Assembly (NCBI GenBank): GCA_025357635.1
Contig: JANXOV010000029.1
Location: forward strand, 1 to 45,171
DNA: 45,171 nucleotides
Origin: Pseudomonadota bacterium
GTDB lineage: Bacteria; Pseudomonadota; Gammaproteobacteria; Steroidobacterales; Steroidobacteraceae
Direction of reading: 5' to 3'
The notes under the pieces are model-generated. The model saw nothing but the letters and a program-made list of their open reading frames with translations. It was not told the origin of the DNA and made no database searches. This document shows, in pieces, positions 9,137-19,434 of this stretch (the stretch's first letter is position 1; each line of letters starts with the position of its first letter). A program made the translations under genes and the position numbers.

Positions 9137-10783
9137 ATGAGCACCCGAATCAGCCCCCTCGCCGGCCATAGTGCGCTGGAGGCGCCACTGGTGGATGTTC
9201 CCAAGCTCATCGACGCCTACTACGGAATCCAACCCGATCCTGCGCAGACCGCGCAGCGCGTGGCCTTCGGCACCTCGGGCCATCGCGGCGTTTCCTTCGA
9301 GGGCAGCTTCAACGAAGCGCATGTGCTCGCGATCACGCAGGCCATCTGCCACTACCGTCAGGGCCAGGGCATCGACGGCCCCCTGTTCATCGGCATCGAC
9401 ACGCATGCGTTGTCCGGCCCGGCGTTCCAGAGCGCGTTGGAAGTGCTGGCCGCAAACGATGTGCACGTGATGATTTCCAAAGGCGGCGAGTACACGCCCA
9501 CGCCGGCGGTCTCGCATGCGGTGCTGGTGCACAACCGCGGCCGCGCGACGCGTCTGGCCGACGGCATCGTCATCAGCCCCTCGCACAATCCGCCCGACAG
9601 CGGCGGCGTCAAGTACAACCCGCCCAACGGCGGGCCGGCCGATTCGGACGTCACGAAATGGATCGAGAATCAGGCGAATACATTGCTGATGGGACGGCTG
9701 CGCGAGGTGTTGCGCATACCCTTGCAGCAGGCGCGGCGGGCCTCCACGACGCGCGAACACGACTACCTCGGCAACTATGTAGCGGATCTGAAGCAGGTCA
9801 TCGATTTCGAGGCGATACGCGCAAGCGGCGTTCGCATGGGCGTCGATCCATTGGGCGGCGCCGGCGTCCACTATTGGGCGCGGATAGCCGACACCTACGG
9901 CATCGACTTGAAGGTGGTCAGCGAACAGGTGGACCCCACGTTCAAATTCATGTCGCTGGATTGGGACGGACGCATCCGCATGGACCCCTCCTCGCCCTAT
10001 GCCATGCAGTCGCTGATCCGGCTCAAGGATCAATACGATGTGGCGTTTGCCTCGGACACCGATCACGATCGCCACGGCATCGTCACGCGCAGCGCAGGAC
10101 TCATGCCGGCCAATCACTATCTCGTGGCATGCATCGACTATCTGTTCCGGCATCGCTCGGATTGGAATTCGGCGGCGGCGGTGGGCAAGACCATGGTCAG
10201 CAGCGCCATGATCGACCGGGTCGCGGCAGCCCTGCCGCGTCCGGTGTACGAAGTACCGGTCGGATTCAAATGGTTTGCTGAGGGCCTGTTCAAGGGCGAG
10301 CTGGGATTCGGCGGAGAAGAAAGTGCCGGCGCCAGTTTCCTGCAGCGCGACGGCAGCGTCTGGACCACCGACAAGGACGGCCTGATACCCGGCTTGCTGG
10401 CCGGGGAAATGCTGGCGCGTACCGGCCTGGACCCCGCTCAGCACTATGCGCAGTTGACGCAACAGCACGGCGCGCCGCTGGCCAGCCGCATGGATGCACC
10501 GGCAAGCCCCGCGCAAAAACAAAAACTCGCCAGGATGACGCCGCAGCAGCTGAAGATCACGACGCTTGCGGGTGAACCCATACAGGCGGTGTTGGACCGC
10601 TCGCCGGTCAACGGCGGTCTGCTCGGCGGCATCAAGGTCACCGCCGCCAGCGGCTGGTTCGCAGCGCGGCCGTCAGGCACCGAGGACATCTACAAGATCT
10701 ATGCCGAGAGTTTTCTAGGCGAGGTGCATCTCCAGCAATTGTTCAACGAGGCACAAAGCGTCGTCGACGCAACCATCGCGTGA
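9137..10783 (+). CDS. pgm: Phosphoglucomutase, alpha-D-glucose specific
   Basis: About 548 residues. Motifs in order: FGTSGHRG, the phosphoserine loop in VISPSHNPPDSGG, the metal loop ASDTDHDRHGIV, the sugar-binding FGGEESAGASF and the phosphate-binding RPSGTEDIYKIYAES. It interconverts glucose-1-P and glucose-6-P, feeding glycogen, exopolysaccharide and LPS precursors. The start may be GTG 9128 or ATG 9137; a weak GAG sits 4 or 13 bp away respectively, so the two cannot be separated. It lies directly after transaldolase on the same strand and converges with the SpdH-like gene. Confidence 0.94.
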   Translation: MSTRISPLAGHSALEAPLVDVPKLIDAYYGIQPDPAQTAQRVAFGTSGHRGVSFEGSFNEAHVLAITQAICHYRQGQGIDGPLFIGIDTHALSGPAFQSALEVLAANDVHVMISKGGEYTPTPAVSHAVLVHNRGRATRLADGIVISPSHNPPDSGGVKYNPPNGGPADSDVTKWIENQANTLLMGRLREVLRIPLQQARRASTTREHDYLGNYVADLKQVIDFEAIRASGVRMGVDPLGGAGVHYWARIADTYGIDLKVVSEQVDPTFKFMSLDWDGRIRMDPSSPYAMQSLIRLKDQYDVAFASDTDHDRHGIVTRSAGLMPANHYLVACIDYLFRHRSDWNSAAAVGKTMVSSAMIDRVAAALPRPVYEVPVGFKWFAEGLFKGELGFGGEESAGASFLQRDGSVWTTDKDGLIPGLLAGEMLARTGLDPAQHYAQLTQQHGAPLASRMDAPASPAQKQKLARMTPQQLKITTLAGEPIQAVLDRSPVNGGLLGGIKVTAASGWFAARPSGTEDIYKIYAESFLGEVHLQQLFNEAQSVVDATIA

Positions 10784-10813
10784 CCGGGCGCATGGCGCGC
10801 AGCCGAGCGTCCC

Positions 10814-12748
10814 TCAGCCAGGCTTCAAGTCCTGAATCGCTCGATAGGCCTCATCAATGGCCTTGTCCGTGTAGGCGGCGGCGGCCGCATCCGCATTGGC
10901 GATGGCGATGTTGCCAAACGGCGCACGACCCACCACATTTACTTTCTGCCCCTCGGGCTTGAGTTCATCGAACAGCGAATTGAATTCATGGGCATATCCA
11001 TGCGGCCAGCGATTCACGGTGATGGCGCGGATGTCGTGCGCGGGATCGAAACCGCCCGCTCCCAGGGTGCGGCCCAATTGTTCGCGCATGTTCCGTTCAT
11101 AGGTTTCAAATGAGGTTGCCATGATGTCGGCGCGGCCGAGCTTGTTCTGCTCGCGCTCAGGCAGGCCCGGCGCGCAGGGCGTGCGCGTGACGTGCAGAAC
11201 CGTCGGCTCATCGGGGTCGCGCGCGGTCGCATAGCCGCCGATTCGCAGCGCCTCGTTCAATCGCAGGTCGGAGTAGTAGCCGCCCGGCGCGTAGACCCGG
11301 TTGACGCCCAGCTTGTCGAATGCCCTCCAGTTGCGCAGCGCAACGCTGATGTACAGCAGCGGCACTTTGGAAGGCTCATGTAAGGCGGCCTTTTGCGCCG
11401 GGGGCAACTCCGGGCACAGATAAGGAATAACCATGTTCCAGCAGGCGAGCACGCAATGCCCGGCCTGCACCCGAAAAGCCTCGCCGCCGCGGACATAGGT
11501 GATCCCCACGCCGCCCGCGTTGCTTGCAGGGCCCAGATTCTGCGCATTGATGACGGTTGCATTGAGGCGCAGTCGAACCGGCGCACCGCCACGATCCAGC
11601 TGCGCGTAGTCGGCCTTTGCCGTGATCAGATCTTCAATGCCGGCCCCCGGCATGGCCGCCGGAATCAGGCGGCGCACCAAGGAGCGTGCGATGGTGGCGT
11701 TGCCGTCGGGAAAGTGAATCACCGGCGTCCAGCCCGAATCCGCAGAGCCCGCCGGGGTGTAACCCATGCGCGGAATCGACCCTGGCTGCAAACCCATGCC
11801 CTGAAAACCCGGCATGCCGATGCCCCAGCAATCCAGCGCCGAGACGGCGTCGATGCCCACGCCCCACAGTCCGTGAGTCAGCTTGCCGTAGTAATTGCAC
11901 ACGCCCGGATCTGCGTGCACCAGCGTCAGCAGGAATTGCTGGTAGCTGATGCCGGCCAGCCGCTCCTTTTTCTGCTGCGAACTCAGGCCCGCAAGGTGGT
12001 CGACCTGCGCCTCTTCGATGCGCACGATGTCCTTCTTCACCTGTGCGCTGAGCGGTGAATCACGCAGATAGTCGCGCGGCGACACGCCTTCGCGCTGCAG
12101 GACCAATTTATCCGCACCGAAGGTCTCGCGGTCGAAGAACACGGCGTTGCTCATGCCACGCGCTGTGAAGAAATTCTTGTCTTCCAGTGTGCTCGCCCAG
12201 CGTTCGCGATCGATGCCGACGCTCTTGAGCAAGCCGTCCGCGACGGCGCTGTACGGCTTGGGACTTTCGATACTGAGCGTGCCGCCGTTCATGAGCTGCA
12301 GGCGCCCGTCGACATGAAATTCATTGCGGCGCGCATGGCCGCCGAAGTCATCGTGATTGTCCAGGATCAGGATGCGTGCGGCGGGCGAATGCGCAAGGTA
12401 GAAGTGCGCCGCCGCCAGTCCGCTGATGCCCGCACCGACGACCACCAGGTCGTAGCGCTCGGCTGTGTCGCGCGCAGGTGGCCAGCGGCGCCCATCGCGC
12501 AGCGCATGCGCCGTTTCGAAAGCGCCGGCGTGGCTGCCGCGCAGCCCGGTCAGAGCGGGCGGATAGTAGTCTGCCGCCGCCTGAATGCCGGCATCGGCAT
12601 CGGCGGCGGTGGCCCAGGCCCCGGCGGAGCGCGAAAGCAGCGGCGCTGCCAGGCCCAATGCAGCTCCCTGCAGGAAATCGCGCCGGGTGATGTCGCGGTG
12701 CATGCCCAGTGTGCGGTCGCGCGATCTGCCGTCGGTGGATTTGGACAA
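10814..12748 (-). CDS. Tat-exported FAD/NAD(P)-binding protein, spermidine dehydrogenase-like
   Basis: 644 residues from a TTG at 12748. A twin-arginine signal (ITRRDFLQGAALGLAAPLLS) follows a short conserved leader containing DRTLGM, known in this family. The Rossmann FAD motif VVVGAGISGLAAAHFY and the second-strand ILILDNHDDFGGHARRNEF are clear; a C-terminal FAD block includes GRAPFGNIAIANADAAAAAYTDKAIDEA. The pattern and length match the SpdH-type flavoproteins of pseudomonads and relatives, which oxidise polyamines in the periplasm. The exact substrate is inferred; polyamine-related genes lie at the left edge of the window. An ATG at 12703 would cut off DRTLGM, whereas the TTG has a good ribosome site. 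It is divergent from glpK. Confidence 0.82.
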   Translation of the reverse strand: MSKSTDGRSRDRTLGMHRDITRRDFLQGAALGLAAPLLSRSAGAWATAADADAGIQAAADYYPPALTGLRGSHAGAFETAHALRDGRRWPPARDTAERYDLVVVGAGISGLAAAHFYLAHSPAARILILDNHDDFGGHARRNEFHVDGRLQLMNGGTLSIESPKPYSAVADGLLKSVGIDRERWASTLEDKNFFTARGMSNAVFFDRETFGADKLVLQREGVSPRDYLRDSPLSAQVKKDIVRIEEAQVDHLAGLSSQQKKERLAGISYQQFLLTLVHADPGVCNYYGKLTHGLWGVGIDAVSALDCWGIGMPGFQGMGLQPGSIPRMGYTPAGSADSGWTPVIHFPDGNATIARSLVRRLIPAAMPGAGIEDLITAKADYAQLDRGGAPVRLRLNATVINAQNLGPASNAGGVGITYVRGGEAFRVQAGHCVLACWNMVIPYLCPELPPAQKAALHEPSKVPLLYISVALRNWRAFDKLGVNRVYAPGGYYSDLRLNEALRIGGYATARDPDEPTVLHVTRTPCAPGLPEREQNKLGRADIMATSFETYERNMREQLGRTLGAGGFDPAHDIRAITVNRWPHGYAHEFNSLFDELKPEGQKVNVVGRAPFGNIAIANADAAAAAYTDKAIDEAYRAIQDLKPG

Positions 12749-12752
12749 AGCT

Positions 12753-12758
12753 CTCTCC
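12753..12758 (-). promoter_or_regulatory. Ribosome binding site supporting a TTG start for the SpdH-like gene
   Basis: GGAGAG on the minus strand is 4 bases ahead of TTG 12748. No comparable sequence precedes the ATG at 12703. Confidence 0.45.
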
Positions 12759-12855
12759 GGTTCGAATCGTGGATACAACCCTACACGTGGGCATCCGGCG
12801 CAGTCCAGTGGCGGGCGATTTTCGGTAGGATGAGGCTGTTTCCAGCCGGACTCAA

Positions 12856-14382
12856 ATGACCATGCCACAGTATGTCGGAGCGATCGACCAGGGTACCACC
12901 AGCACCCGCTTCATCCTGTTCACGCATCAAGGCGAAGTGCACGCCAGCGCGCAGACGGAACATGCACAACTGTTTCCAAAGCCGGGCTGGGTGGAACACG
13001 ATCCGATGCAAATCTGGCGCAACACATGCGCGGTGATGGCGCAGTGCCTGTCGCAGGCGAATGTCGCGGCCGCCGACATCGCCGCCATCGGCATCACCAA
13101 TCAGCGCGAGACCACTGTGTTGTGGGACCGGCGCACGGGATTGCCGCTGCATAACGCCCTCGTGTGGCAGGACACGCGCACCGAGGCAATGGTTGCGCAA
13201 TATGCAGCGCATGGCGGCAAAGACCGCTTCAGGGCGCAGACGGGTCTGCCGCTTGCCAGTTATTTCAGCGCCTTGAAGATGAAGTGGCTGCTCGACTGCC
13301 TGCCCGATGCGCGCGCGGCAGCCGAACGCGGCGACGCGCTGTTCGGGACCATCGACAGCTGGCTGCTGTGGAATCTGACCGGCGGTGCACAGGGAGGTCT
13401 TCATATCACGGATGTGACCAATGCCAGCCGCACTCAGCTGATGGACCTGCAGACCCTGCAATGGGACGCCGCGCTGCTCGAGGCTTTCACCGTTCCGCGC
13501 GCGGCTCTGCCGCGCATCGTGGCGTCCAGCGATCGCTACGCGCGCGCGCGCGCCGGTCCGCTCGCCGGCGTGCAGCTGTCGGGCATGCTCGGCGACCAGC
13601 AGGCCGCGCTCGTGGGCCAGGCTTGCCTCGCGGCCGGCGAGGCGAAAAACACGTACGGAACCGGCTGTTTTCTGCTGCTGAACACCGGTGAAAAACTGGT
13701 GCGCTCGGGCGCCGGATTGATTTCCACGGTCGCCTATCAGCTGGGCAACGCACCCGTTCACTACGCCCTGGAGGGTTCGGTGGCAATCGCCGGCGCACTG
13801 GTGCAATGGCTGCGGGACAATCTGCACATGATCGCCGACAGCGCCGACATCGAGTCGCTGGCGGCGCAGGCCAAGGACAACGCGGATGTGTACTTCGTGC
13901 CCGCGTTCTCCGGCCTGTATGCGCCTCATTGGAAAGAAAGCGCTCGCGGCGCCATCGTCGGTCTGACGCGCTTCGCCGGCCGTGAACACATCGCGCGCGC
14001 GGCGCTCGAAGCCACCGCGTATCAGACGCGCGAGGTGCTTGAAGCGATGCAGACCGATGCGGGATCCGACTTGCGGCAATTGCGCGTCGACGGCGGCATG
14101 ACGGCAAACGAACTGCTGATGCAATTCCAATCCGATATTTTGAACGTGCCCGTGATCCGCCCGCAGGTGCGCGAGACCACCGCATTGGGCGCCGCGTACG
14201 CGGCGGGACTTGCGGTGGGCTTCTGGCAGGATATCAGCGAGGTGATCCGCAATTGGCGCGAGGACAAACGCTGGCTCCCCGCCATGCCGGCCTCCGAGCG
14301 CGCGCGTCTGTACCGCCGCTGGCAGCAGGCGGTCACGCGCTCCTTCGACTGGCTGGAGTCGCAGCCGCCCGCTTCAGGGTAG
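12856..14382 (+). CDS. glpK: Glycerol kinase
   Basis: 508 residues, standard for GlpK. It has [15 protein letters not shown] (ATP phosphate loop 1), [73 protein letters not shown] and [19 protein letters not shown]. It phosphorylates glycerol to glycerol-3-phosphate. An alternative start is the second ATG at 12862. No glpF or glpD lies in the window, so this is a detached member of the glycerol pathway. About 107 bp separates it from the divergent SpdH-like gene. Confidence 0.96.
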   Translation: MTMPQYVGAIDQGTTSTRFILFTHQGEVHASAQTEHAQLFPKPGWVEHDPMQIWRNTCAVMAQCLSQANVAAADIAAIGITNQRETTVLWDRRTGLPLHNALVWQDTRTEAMVAQYAAHGGKDRFRAQTGLPLASYFSALKMKWLLDCLPDARAAAERGDALFGTIDSWLLWNLTGGAQGGLHITDVTNASRTQLMDLQTLQWDAALLEAFTVPRAALPRIVASSDRYARARAGPLAGVQLSGMLGDQQAALVGQACLAAGEAKNTYGTGCFLLLNTGEKLVRSGAGLISTVAYQLGNAPVHYALEGSVAIAGALVQWLRDNLHMIADSADIESLAAQAKDNADVYFVPAFSGLYAPHWKESARGAIVGLTRFAGREHIARAALEATAYQTREVLEAMQTDAGSDLRQLRVDGGMTANELLMQFQSDILNVPVIRPQVRETTALGAAYAAGLAVGFWQDISEVIRNWREDKRWLPAMPASERARLYRRWQQAVTRSFDWLESQPPASG

Positions 14383-14397
14383 CTGCGCAGCGTTGAT

Positions 14398-15801
14398 TCA
14401 GGGGCGGCCGCCCGGCAACCAATCCGGTTTGAAGCCCGCACTCGCCAGCCAGCGTATCGGACCCAGCATCGATTGGATGGATTCAGTCATGTGCTGAAAA
14501 TCGATATGCGCGATGTCATCCGAGGGCTGGTGGTACTGCTCGTGCAATCCGTAGCTGGACACGGTCTGCGCAACGATGCCGCGCTTCGCCAGCGTGATGT
14601 TGTCGGAGCGCATGAAGAAATTCTCATTCGGATGCGGATCCGCGACCAGGCGCGCGCCATGACCGGCCAGCGCCGGCCCCAGATTGGTCCGCTCCCACCC
14701 CGTGAGCCACAACGTATGGTCCGCGACCGCGGTGTCCGAGCGTCCAATCATTTCGAATTCCAGGTTGGCGATGATCTGCTCCAGCGGCACCGTCGGCTTC
14801 TGCAGAAAGTAACGGGCGCCCAGACTGCCCACCTCTTCGCTGCCGAACAATGCAAATACGATGCTGCGCTTGGGCCGCGGGCCCTTGGCAATCGCTTCGG
14901 CGAGCGCCAGCACGGCAATCGTGCCGGACGCATCGTCATCCGCGCCGTTGTAGATGCGATCCGGGCCGCCGCCTTGCTCACCCAGATGATCCAGATGCGC
15001 GGTCAACAGAAGCACCTGGTCGCGCACTCCTGGGCTTGCGCCGGCGATGCGGCCGACGGCGTTCCACGTGCGGCTGGTCACCGCCTGCGTTTCAGCGGCA
15101 AAGGACAGCGAGGAAGCATCGGGCATGGCCGCGATCGCATCATAGGCCGCAGTGCTCAGGAGGATTTGCACGGGCGATGGCGGCAGCGGCGTGGGATCGG
15201 CGGGAATCCCGGTCAGGCGAGTCCGGCCGACGGTGAGAGGGCGATGCTGCAGCGATTCCCATCGTTCGCGCATGGGCGGCGACTCCCGCCACAGGACGAT
15301 GGCCGCGGCATCCAGCCCGTCGGCATTGCGCGGATCGGCGGCCGCCGGCATGAGCAGCACGGCGGCCGGCCGCACGGCGGCGCCGGGCTGATACTTCTGC
15401 AGCGAGCCGCTGACCTGGGCCACGTCCAGATCCAGAACCAGCATCTGCGCTCCTTGTTCGTAGCGAAGCGTTCCCGCCTGCAACCGCGGCGAGCCGATCA
15501 CCTGCGTACGTTCGATGCCGACACTCTGGACATAGCCTCCGACATCGCCCATCGGCTCGAGTCCGTAGGCGCGCATCTGACTGGCGAGGTAGCTTGCGGC
15601 GATCCACTCATCGCGCGTGCCGCTGCCGCGGCCATGCAGCGCATCGCCTGCCAGAAAATCCATATGGGCGCGCACGGTCCGCTCGGCGATGCCCGCCTCA
15701 TCCGCCGGGCTGTGCGCGCTGAACAAAGCCAGCGCCAGCGCGGCACACGCCCGCGCACGGCCCAAAGCGGGGCGGGATGACGGCTGCCGGTCCTTGATCA
15801 T
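14398..15801 (-). CDS. M28 family zinc aminopeptidase, exported
   Basis: 467 residues from ATG 15801. An N-terminal signal segment (RARACAALALALFSAHSPADE) precedes a peptidase-associated domain and the M28 catalytic core. The two-zinc site is complete: TAHLDHLG (His), NGADDDASG (bridging Asp), FGSEEVGS (catalytic Glu and ligand Glu), FEMIGRSD, and the last His in YHQPSDDIAHID. The probable role is removal of N-terminal residues from peptides in the periplasm or outside. The start overlaps the stop of the upstream GST gene as ATGA, so the two are probably translated together, though no functional link is obvious. It converges with glpK. Confidence 0.88.
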   Translation of the reverse strand: MIKDRQPSSRPALGRARACAALALALFSAHSPADEAGIAERTVRAHMDFLAGDALHGRGSGTRDEWIAASYLASQMRAYGLEPMGDVGGYVQSVGIERTQVIGSPRLQAGTLRYEQGAQMLVLDLDVAQVSGSLQKYQPGAAVRPAAVLLMPAAADPRNADGLDAAAIVLWRESPPMRERWESLQHRPLTVGRTRLTGIPADPTPLPPSPVQILLSTAAYDAIAAMPDASSLSFAAETQAVTSRTWNAVGRIAGASPGVRDQVLLLTAHLDHLGEQGGGPDRIYNGADDDASGTIAVLALAEAIAKGPRPKRSIVFALFGSEEVGSLGARYFLQKPTVPLEQIIANLEFEMIGRSDTAVADHTLWLTGWERTNLGPALAGHGARLVADPHPNENFFMRSDNITLAKRGIVAQTVSSYGLHEQYHQPSDDIAHIDFQHMTESIQSMLGPIRWLASAGFKPDWLPGGRP

Positions 15802-16424
15802 GGTCCGCTCAACCGGGCTTTGACACGCGCCGACCACAGATGCACGTGGGCGCAGGATTCGGGAACCTGCTCCTTGCTCCATCCGGCAAAATCGATGACC
15901 ACGAAGGCATCGATGTCAGCCAGGGTCAAGGTGTTGCCGACAACGAACTCGCGGCCTTTCAGCTGCTCATCCAGGTACTGCCAGAACAGGCGCAGCCGCT
16001 GCCGCCCGCGCGCCTCCAGTTCTGGAATCTGCGCCACCGGTCCTGGTCCCGGAACCGCGCGATCCTTGAACGCGCTGCTGCGGTTGCGCAGCATCTCGGC
16101 GGCCGGCACGAAAGCATCGGCGAAGATCAGGTGATCCCAGCTCAGCACCTGCGCCTGCTGCAAGGCACCCACACCGAGCAAGGGGCGCTGCGGATACAGG
16201 CTCTCCAGATACCAGCAGATGGCGATGCCGTCGCACAATACCGAACCGTCATCCATTTGCAGCGCCGGCACGATGCAGCGCGGATTGATTGCCCGAAAGG
16301 CGGCCCCCAGCTGTTCGCCCTCACGCAAATTGATCTGTTGCGTGGGGATTTCGATGCCCTTGTAGGCAATGAACAGATTCACGCGGCGCGGATTGGGCGC
16401 GGCGTCGAAAGTGTAAAGCTTCAT
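15798..16424 (-). CDS. Glutathione S-transferase family protein
   Basis: 208 residues with the two-domain GST layout. The N-terminal thioredoxin-like half is MKLYTFDAAPNPRRVNLFIAYKG, then NPRCIVPALQMDDGSVLCDGIAICWYLE, where the cis-Pro VPAL and the D-G-x-x-I glutathione-binding turn are visible. The C-terminal half is helical with LADIDAFVVIDFAGW, the N-capping box of GSTs. It may conjugate or reduce electrophiles with glutathione; the class and substrate are not clear. Its stop overlaps the M28 peptidase start by 4 bp. It is divergent from cobS with about 80 bp between them. Confidence 0.85.
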   Translation of the reverse strand: MKLYTFDAAPNPRRVNLFIAYKGIEIPTQQINLREGEQLGAAFRAINPRCIVPALQMDDGSVLCDGIAICWYLESLYPQRPLLGVGALQQAQVLSWDHLIFADAFVPAAEMLRNRSSAFKDRAVPGPGPVAQIPELEARGRQRLRLFWQYLDEQLKGREFVVGNTLTLADIDAFVVIDFAGWSKEQVPESCAHVHLWSARVKARLSGP

Positions 16425-16503
16425 CTAAGATTGCTCCTCCGCCCCGATGCGGCTCTTCAAGATCGCTTAAGATAGCGCGTCCCGACGACAACAAGGCCAA
16501 ACG

Positions 16504-17487
16504 ATGAGCATCGCTGACGAACTACTTGAAATGCAACCGGATATCGAACTCAGCGCGAGATCCTTTGGCGTTCCCAGCGACATGAGGGTTCCGGCATTCA
16601 GCCGGCGCAGCGAATACGTGCCCGATGTCGACCCCGGGTATTGTTTCGACCCACAGACCACGCTGGCCATCCTGGCGGGGTTCGCGTTCAACCGCCGCGT
16701 GATGGTGCAGGGCTATCACGGCACCGGCAAGTCCACGCACATCGAGCAGGTGGCTGCGCGGCTCAACTGGCCCATGGTGCGCATCAACCTGGACGGCCAC
16801 GTCAGCCGCATCGACCTCATCGGGCGGGACGCCATCGTGCTGCAGGGCGACCGGCAGGTCACCGAGTTCCGCGAAGGCCTGCTGCCCTGGTCGATCCAGC
16901 GGCCCGTCGCGCTGACCTTCGATGAATACGACGCCGGGCGGCCCGATGTGATGTTCGTGATCCAGCGCATCCTGGAAGCCAGCGGCAAACTGACGCTGCT
17001 GGATCAGAACCGCGTGATCAGCCCGAATCCCTACTTTCGCCTGTTCTCCACCAGCAACACCATCGGCCTGGGCGATGCGAGCGGTCTGTATCACGGCACG
17101 CAGCAGATCAACCAGGGCCAGATGGACCGTTGGTCCATCGTCACCACATTGAACTACCTGGAGCACGACGCGGAAGCCGCCATCGTGCTCGCCAAAACAC
17201 CAGCCTATGACACAGTGGAAGGCCGCGCCACCGTTCTGGCCATGGTGCGCGTCGCCGACATGACCCGCAACGCCTTCATGAACCGCGACATCTCCACGGT
17301 GATGAGCCCCCGCACCGTGATCACCTGGGCGCAGAACGCCCTCATCTTCAAGGATGTAGCGCTGGCGTTTCGAGTCACCTTTCTGAACAAATGCGACGAA
17401 CTCGAGCGCACCACAGTGGCGGAGTTTTTTCAGCGCGCGTTTGGCGCCGATCTGCCTGAAGCCGCATCGCGTGTGACCGTCGTTTGA
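16504..17487 (+). CDS. cobS: Cobaltochelatase AAA+ subunit CobS
   Basis: 327 residues, the CobS length, and very similar to CobS from aerobic B12 producers along its whole length: [47 protein letters not shown] (Walker A), [35 protein letters not shown] (Walker B region), [31 protein letters not shown] and [13 protein letters not shown]. With CobT it forms a hexameric chaperone-like ATPase complex that drives cobalt insertion into hydrogenobyrinate a,c-diamide by CobN. The stop overlaps the TTG start of cobT, as in many cobST pairs. cobN is not in the window. Confidence 0.92.
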   Translation: MSIADELLEMQPDIELSARSFGVPSDMRVPAFSRRSEYVPDVDPGYCFDPQTTLAILAGFAFNRRVMVQGYHGTGKSTHIEQVAARLNWPMVRINLDGHVSRIDLIGRDAIVLQGDRQVTEFREGLLPWSIQRPVALTFDEYDAGRPDVMFVIQRILEASGKLTLLDQNRVISPNPYFRLFSTSNTIGLGDASGLYHGTQQINQGQMDRWSIVTTLNYLEHDAEAAIVLAKTPAYDTVEGRATVLAMVRVADMTRNAFMNRDISTVMSPRTVITWAQNALIFKDVALAFRVTFLNKCDELERTTVAEFFQRAFGADLPEAASRVTVV

Positions 17488-19340
17488 AGCCGCCGCATGC
17501 GGTCACCGCACTGGAGAAATTTCAGCGCGCGCTGATTCAGTCCACGCGCGCACTGGCGGGAGAGAAGAATCTCGAGGTCCAATTCAGCGCTCAAGGACCG
17601 CAGCTGAACGGCGCGCGCATGCTGCTGCCCCTGCCCAACCAGCCGTTTACGAGCGCCGAAGCAGCGCGGCTGCGCGGTCATGCCGACCGGCTCGCGCTGC
17701 GCATCGCCTACCACGACGCATCGATTCACGCACGCTACCGTCCGGACGGATTTCGCGCCCGTGAACTCTACGATGCGCTGGAGGACGTGCGCTGCCAGGC
17801 ACTGGGCGCCGCCATTCTCAAAGGCGTCGCGAACAACCTGACCGCGGCGCTCACCGATTCCCTGGAGCGCAAGGGGTTGCGCGCCGGCCAGAGTTCGAAT
17901 ACCGCCTCGATGAACGACGCGCTCGCCCTGCTCGCGCGCGAGCGGCTCACCGGAGAGCCGCCCCCGCCAGTCGCGCAGGAATTTCTGGAGCGCTGGCGCA
18001 CCGATCTGGGACCGCGGGGCCTGAAGCCGCTTGCCCGGCTTGCCGAATCGCTGCACGATCAGGAGCGCTTTGCGTTTGCGGTGCATGATTGGGTCAAGGA
18101 TCTTGGCCTCGGCTATGAGCTGGGGTCGGCCTCTGACCGCCGCCGCACGGCATCGGCGGCCCCTGCACTACCTGCGGTGGAGGCCTCCGATCTGCCGTTG
18201 GAAGCCGGATCCACCCTGAATCTTAAGCCGCAGCGCGGCACGATGGAGACCGATGCACCACCGATCCCAGATGCGGACGTGCTCGGATCACGGCAACCGG
18301 ATCCGGAGGATGTAGAACGCAAGGCGGAGACCGACAGCAAGGGCGAGCGTCTGTCGCGCATCCTGCCTTTCGATGATACGGACGATCCGAATCGCCACTA
18401 TCGCGTGTTCACCCGACTGCACGATGAAGTCGTGAATGCCGAGCAGTTGAGCAATGCCGAAGAGTTGACGCAATTGCGCGCTCAGCTTGATTCAAAATCA
18501 GAGACCGTGCGCGGCGCCGTCGGCCGGCTGGCGCAGCGCCTGGAGCGGCTGCTGCGCGCGCGGCAGAAGCGCGGCTGGTCGTTCGATCTGGATGAAGGCG
18601 TGCTGGACGCCGCGCGGCTGTCGCGCGTGATCGTCGATCCGCTGGCCGCATTGCCATTCAAGATGGAAGACGACATCGATTTCAAGGACACCGTGGTCAC
18701 GGTGCTGCTCGACAATTCCGGATCGATGCGCGGCCGGCCCATTCTGGTTGCGGCGCTGTGCGCCGATATCCTGGCTCGCACTCTGGAACGTTGCGGGGTG
18801 AAAATCGAGATACTCGGATTCACCACCAAGGCATGGAAAGGCGGACTGTCGCGTGAGGACTGGCTGCAGGCCGGCAACCCGTCGGGTCCGGGCCGCTTGA
18901 GCGACCTGCGCTACATCATTTACAAGTCCGCCGACATGCCCTGGCGCCGCGTGCGCCGCAATCTGGGCTTGATGCTGCGCGAGAACATCCTGAAGGAGAA
19001 CATCGACGGCGAAGCGCTGCTGTGGGCGCACGAACGCCTGTTGCGCCGTACCGAGCAGCGGCGGATTCTCATGGTGATTTCCGACGGCGTGCCGCTCGAC
19101 GAGGCGACGTTGTCGGCGAATCCGGGCGGTTACCTCGAGCAACACCTGCGCAATGTGATCAAGTGGATTGAAAAGCGCGCGACCGTGGAATTGACCGCCA
19201 TCGGTATCGGCCACGATGTCGCCGATTTTTATTCGCGGGCCGTGGCCATCACGGATATCGAGCAGCTGGCTGGAGCCATGATCGAGCAACTGGCCGAGCT
19301 GTTCGTGATCCGGCGAAGCAGAGCGTCGGACAAGCCGTAA
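17484..19340 (+). CDS. cobT: Cobaltochelatase subunit CobT (VWA domain)
   Basis: 618 residues starting at a TTG that overlaps the cobS stop (TTGA). The N-terminal half ([52 protein letters not shown]) matches CobT. An acidic, low-complexity linker follows around residues 210-290. The C-terminal von Willebrand A domain has the MIDAS motif [13 protein letters not shown] and [12 protein letters not shown]. It partners CobS in the chelatase complex. The family is about 600-640 residues, so the gene looks complete. The next gene (Ser/Thr kinase) begins 94 bp downstream on the same strand. Confidence 0.9.
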   Translation: MKPPHAVTALEKFQRALIQSTRALAGEKNLEVQFSAQGPQLNGARMLLPLPNQPFTSAEAARLRGHADRLALRIAYHDASIHARYRPDGFRARELYDALEDVRCQALGAAILKGVANNLTAALTDSLERKGLRAGQSSNTASMNDALALLARERLTGEPPPPVAQEFLERWRTDLGPRGLKPLARLAESLHDQERFAFAVHDWVKDLGLGYELGSASDRRRTASAAPALPAVEASDLPLEAGSTLNLKPQRGTMETDAPPIPDADVLGSRQPDPEDVERKAETDSKGERLSRILPFDDTDDPNRHYRVFTRLHDEVVNAEQLSNAEELTQLRAQLDSKSETVRGAVGRLAQRLERLLRARQKRGWSFDLDEGVLDAARLSRVIVDPLAALPFKMEDDIDFKDTVVTVLLDNSGSMRGRPILVAALCADILARTLERCGVKIEILGFTTKAWKGGLSREDWLQAGNPSGPGRLSDLRYIIYKSADMPWRRVRRNLGLMLRENILKENIDGEALLWAHERLLRRTEQRRILMVISDGVPLDEATLSANPGGYLEQHLRNVIKWIEKRATVELTAIGIGHDVADFYSRAVAITDIEQLAGAMIEQLAELFVIRRSRASDKP

Positions 19341-19434
19341 AGATTTTACAAACACTTGACATAAGTCCGGAACTGGTTCGCGTTTTTACACTGCACGCGC
19401 ATAATGAGCGGGCAATGTATGGGACGTGCCAACA

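Noticed and set aside
8642-10522. 626-codon open frame antisense to transaldolase and phosphoglucomutase
   Set aside because: Covers two clear plus-strand genes and has no recognisable domain.
12755-12772. GGTTCGAATC, like the T-arm of a tRNA
   Set aside because: The flanking bases do not form the 5-bp T-stem and there is no acceptor or anticodon arm around it.
13537-13556. CG-alternating run inside glpK
   Set aside because: Ordinary Ala/Arg codons in a GC-rich gene; no structural role evident.
19356-19361. TTGACA upstream of the kinase gene, like a -35 box
   Set aside because: No acceptable -10 hexamer at 16-18 bp; the nearest TACACT is about 24 bp away.
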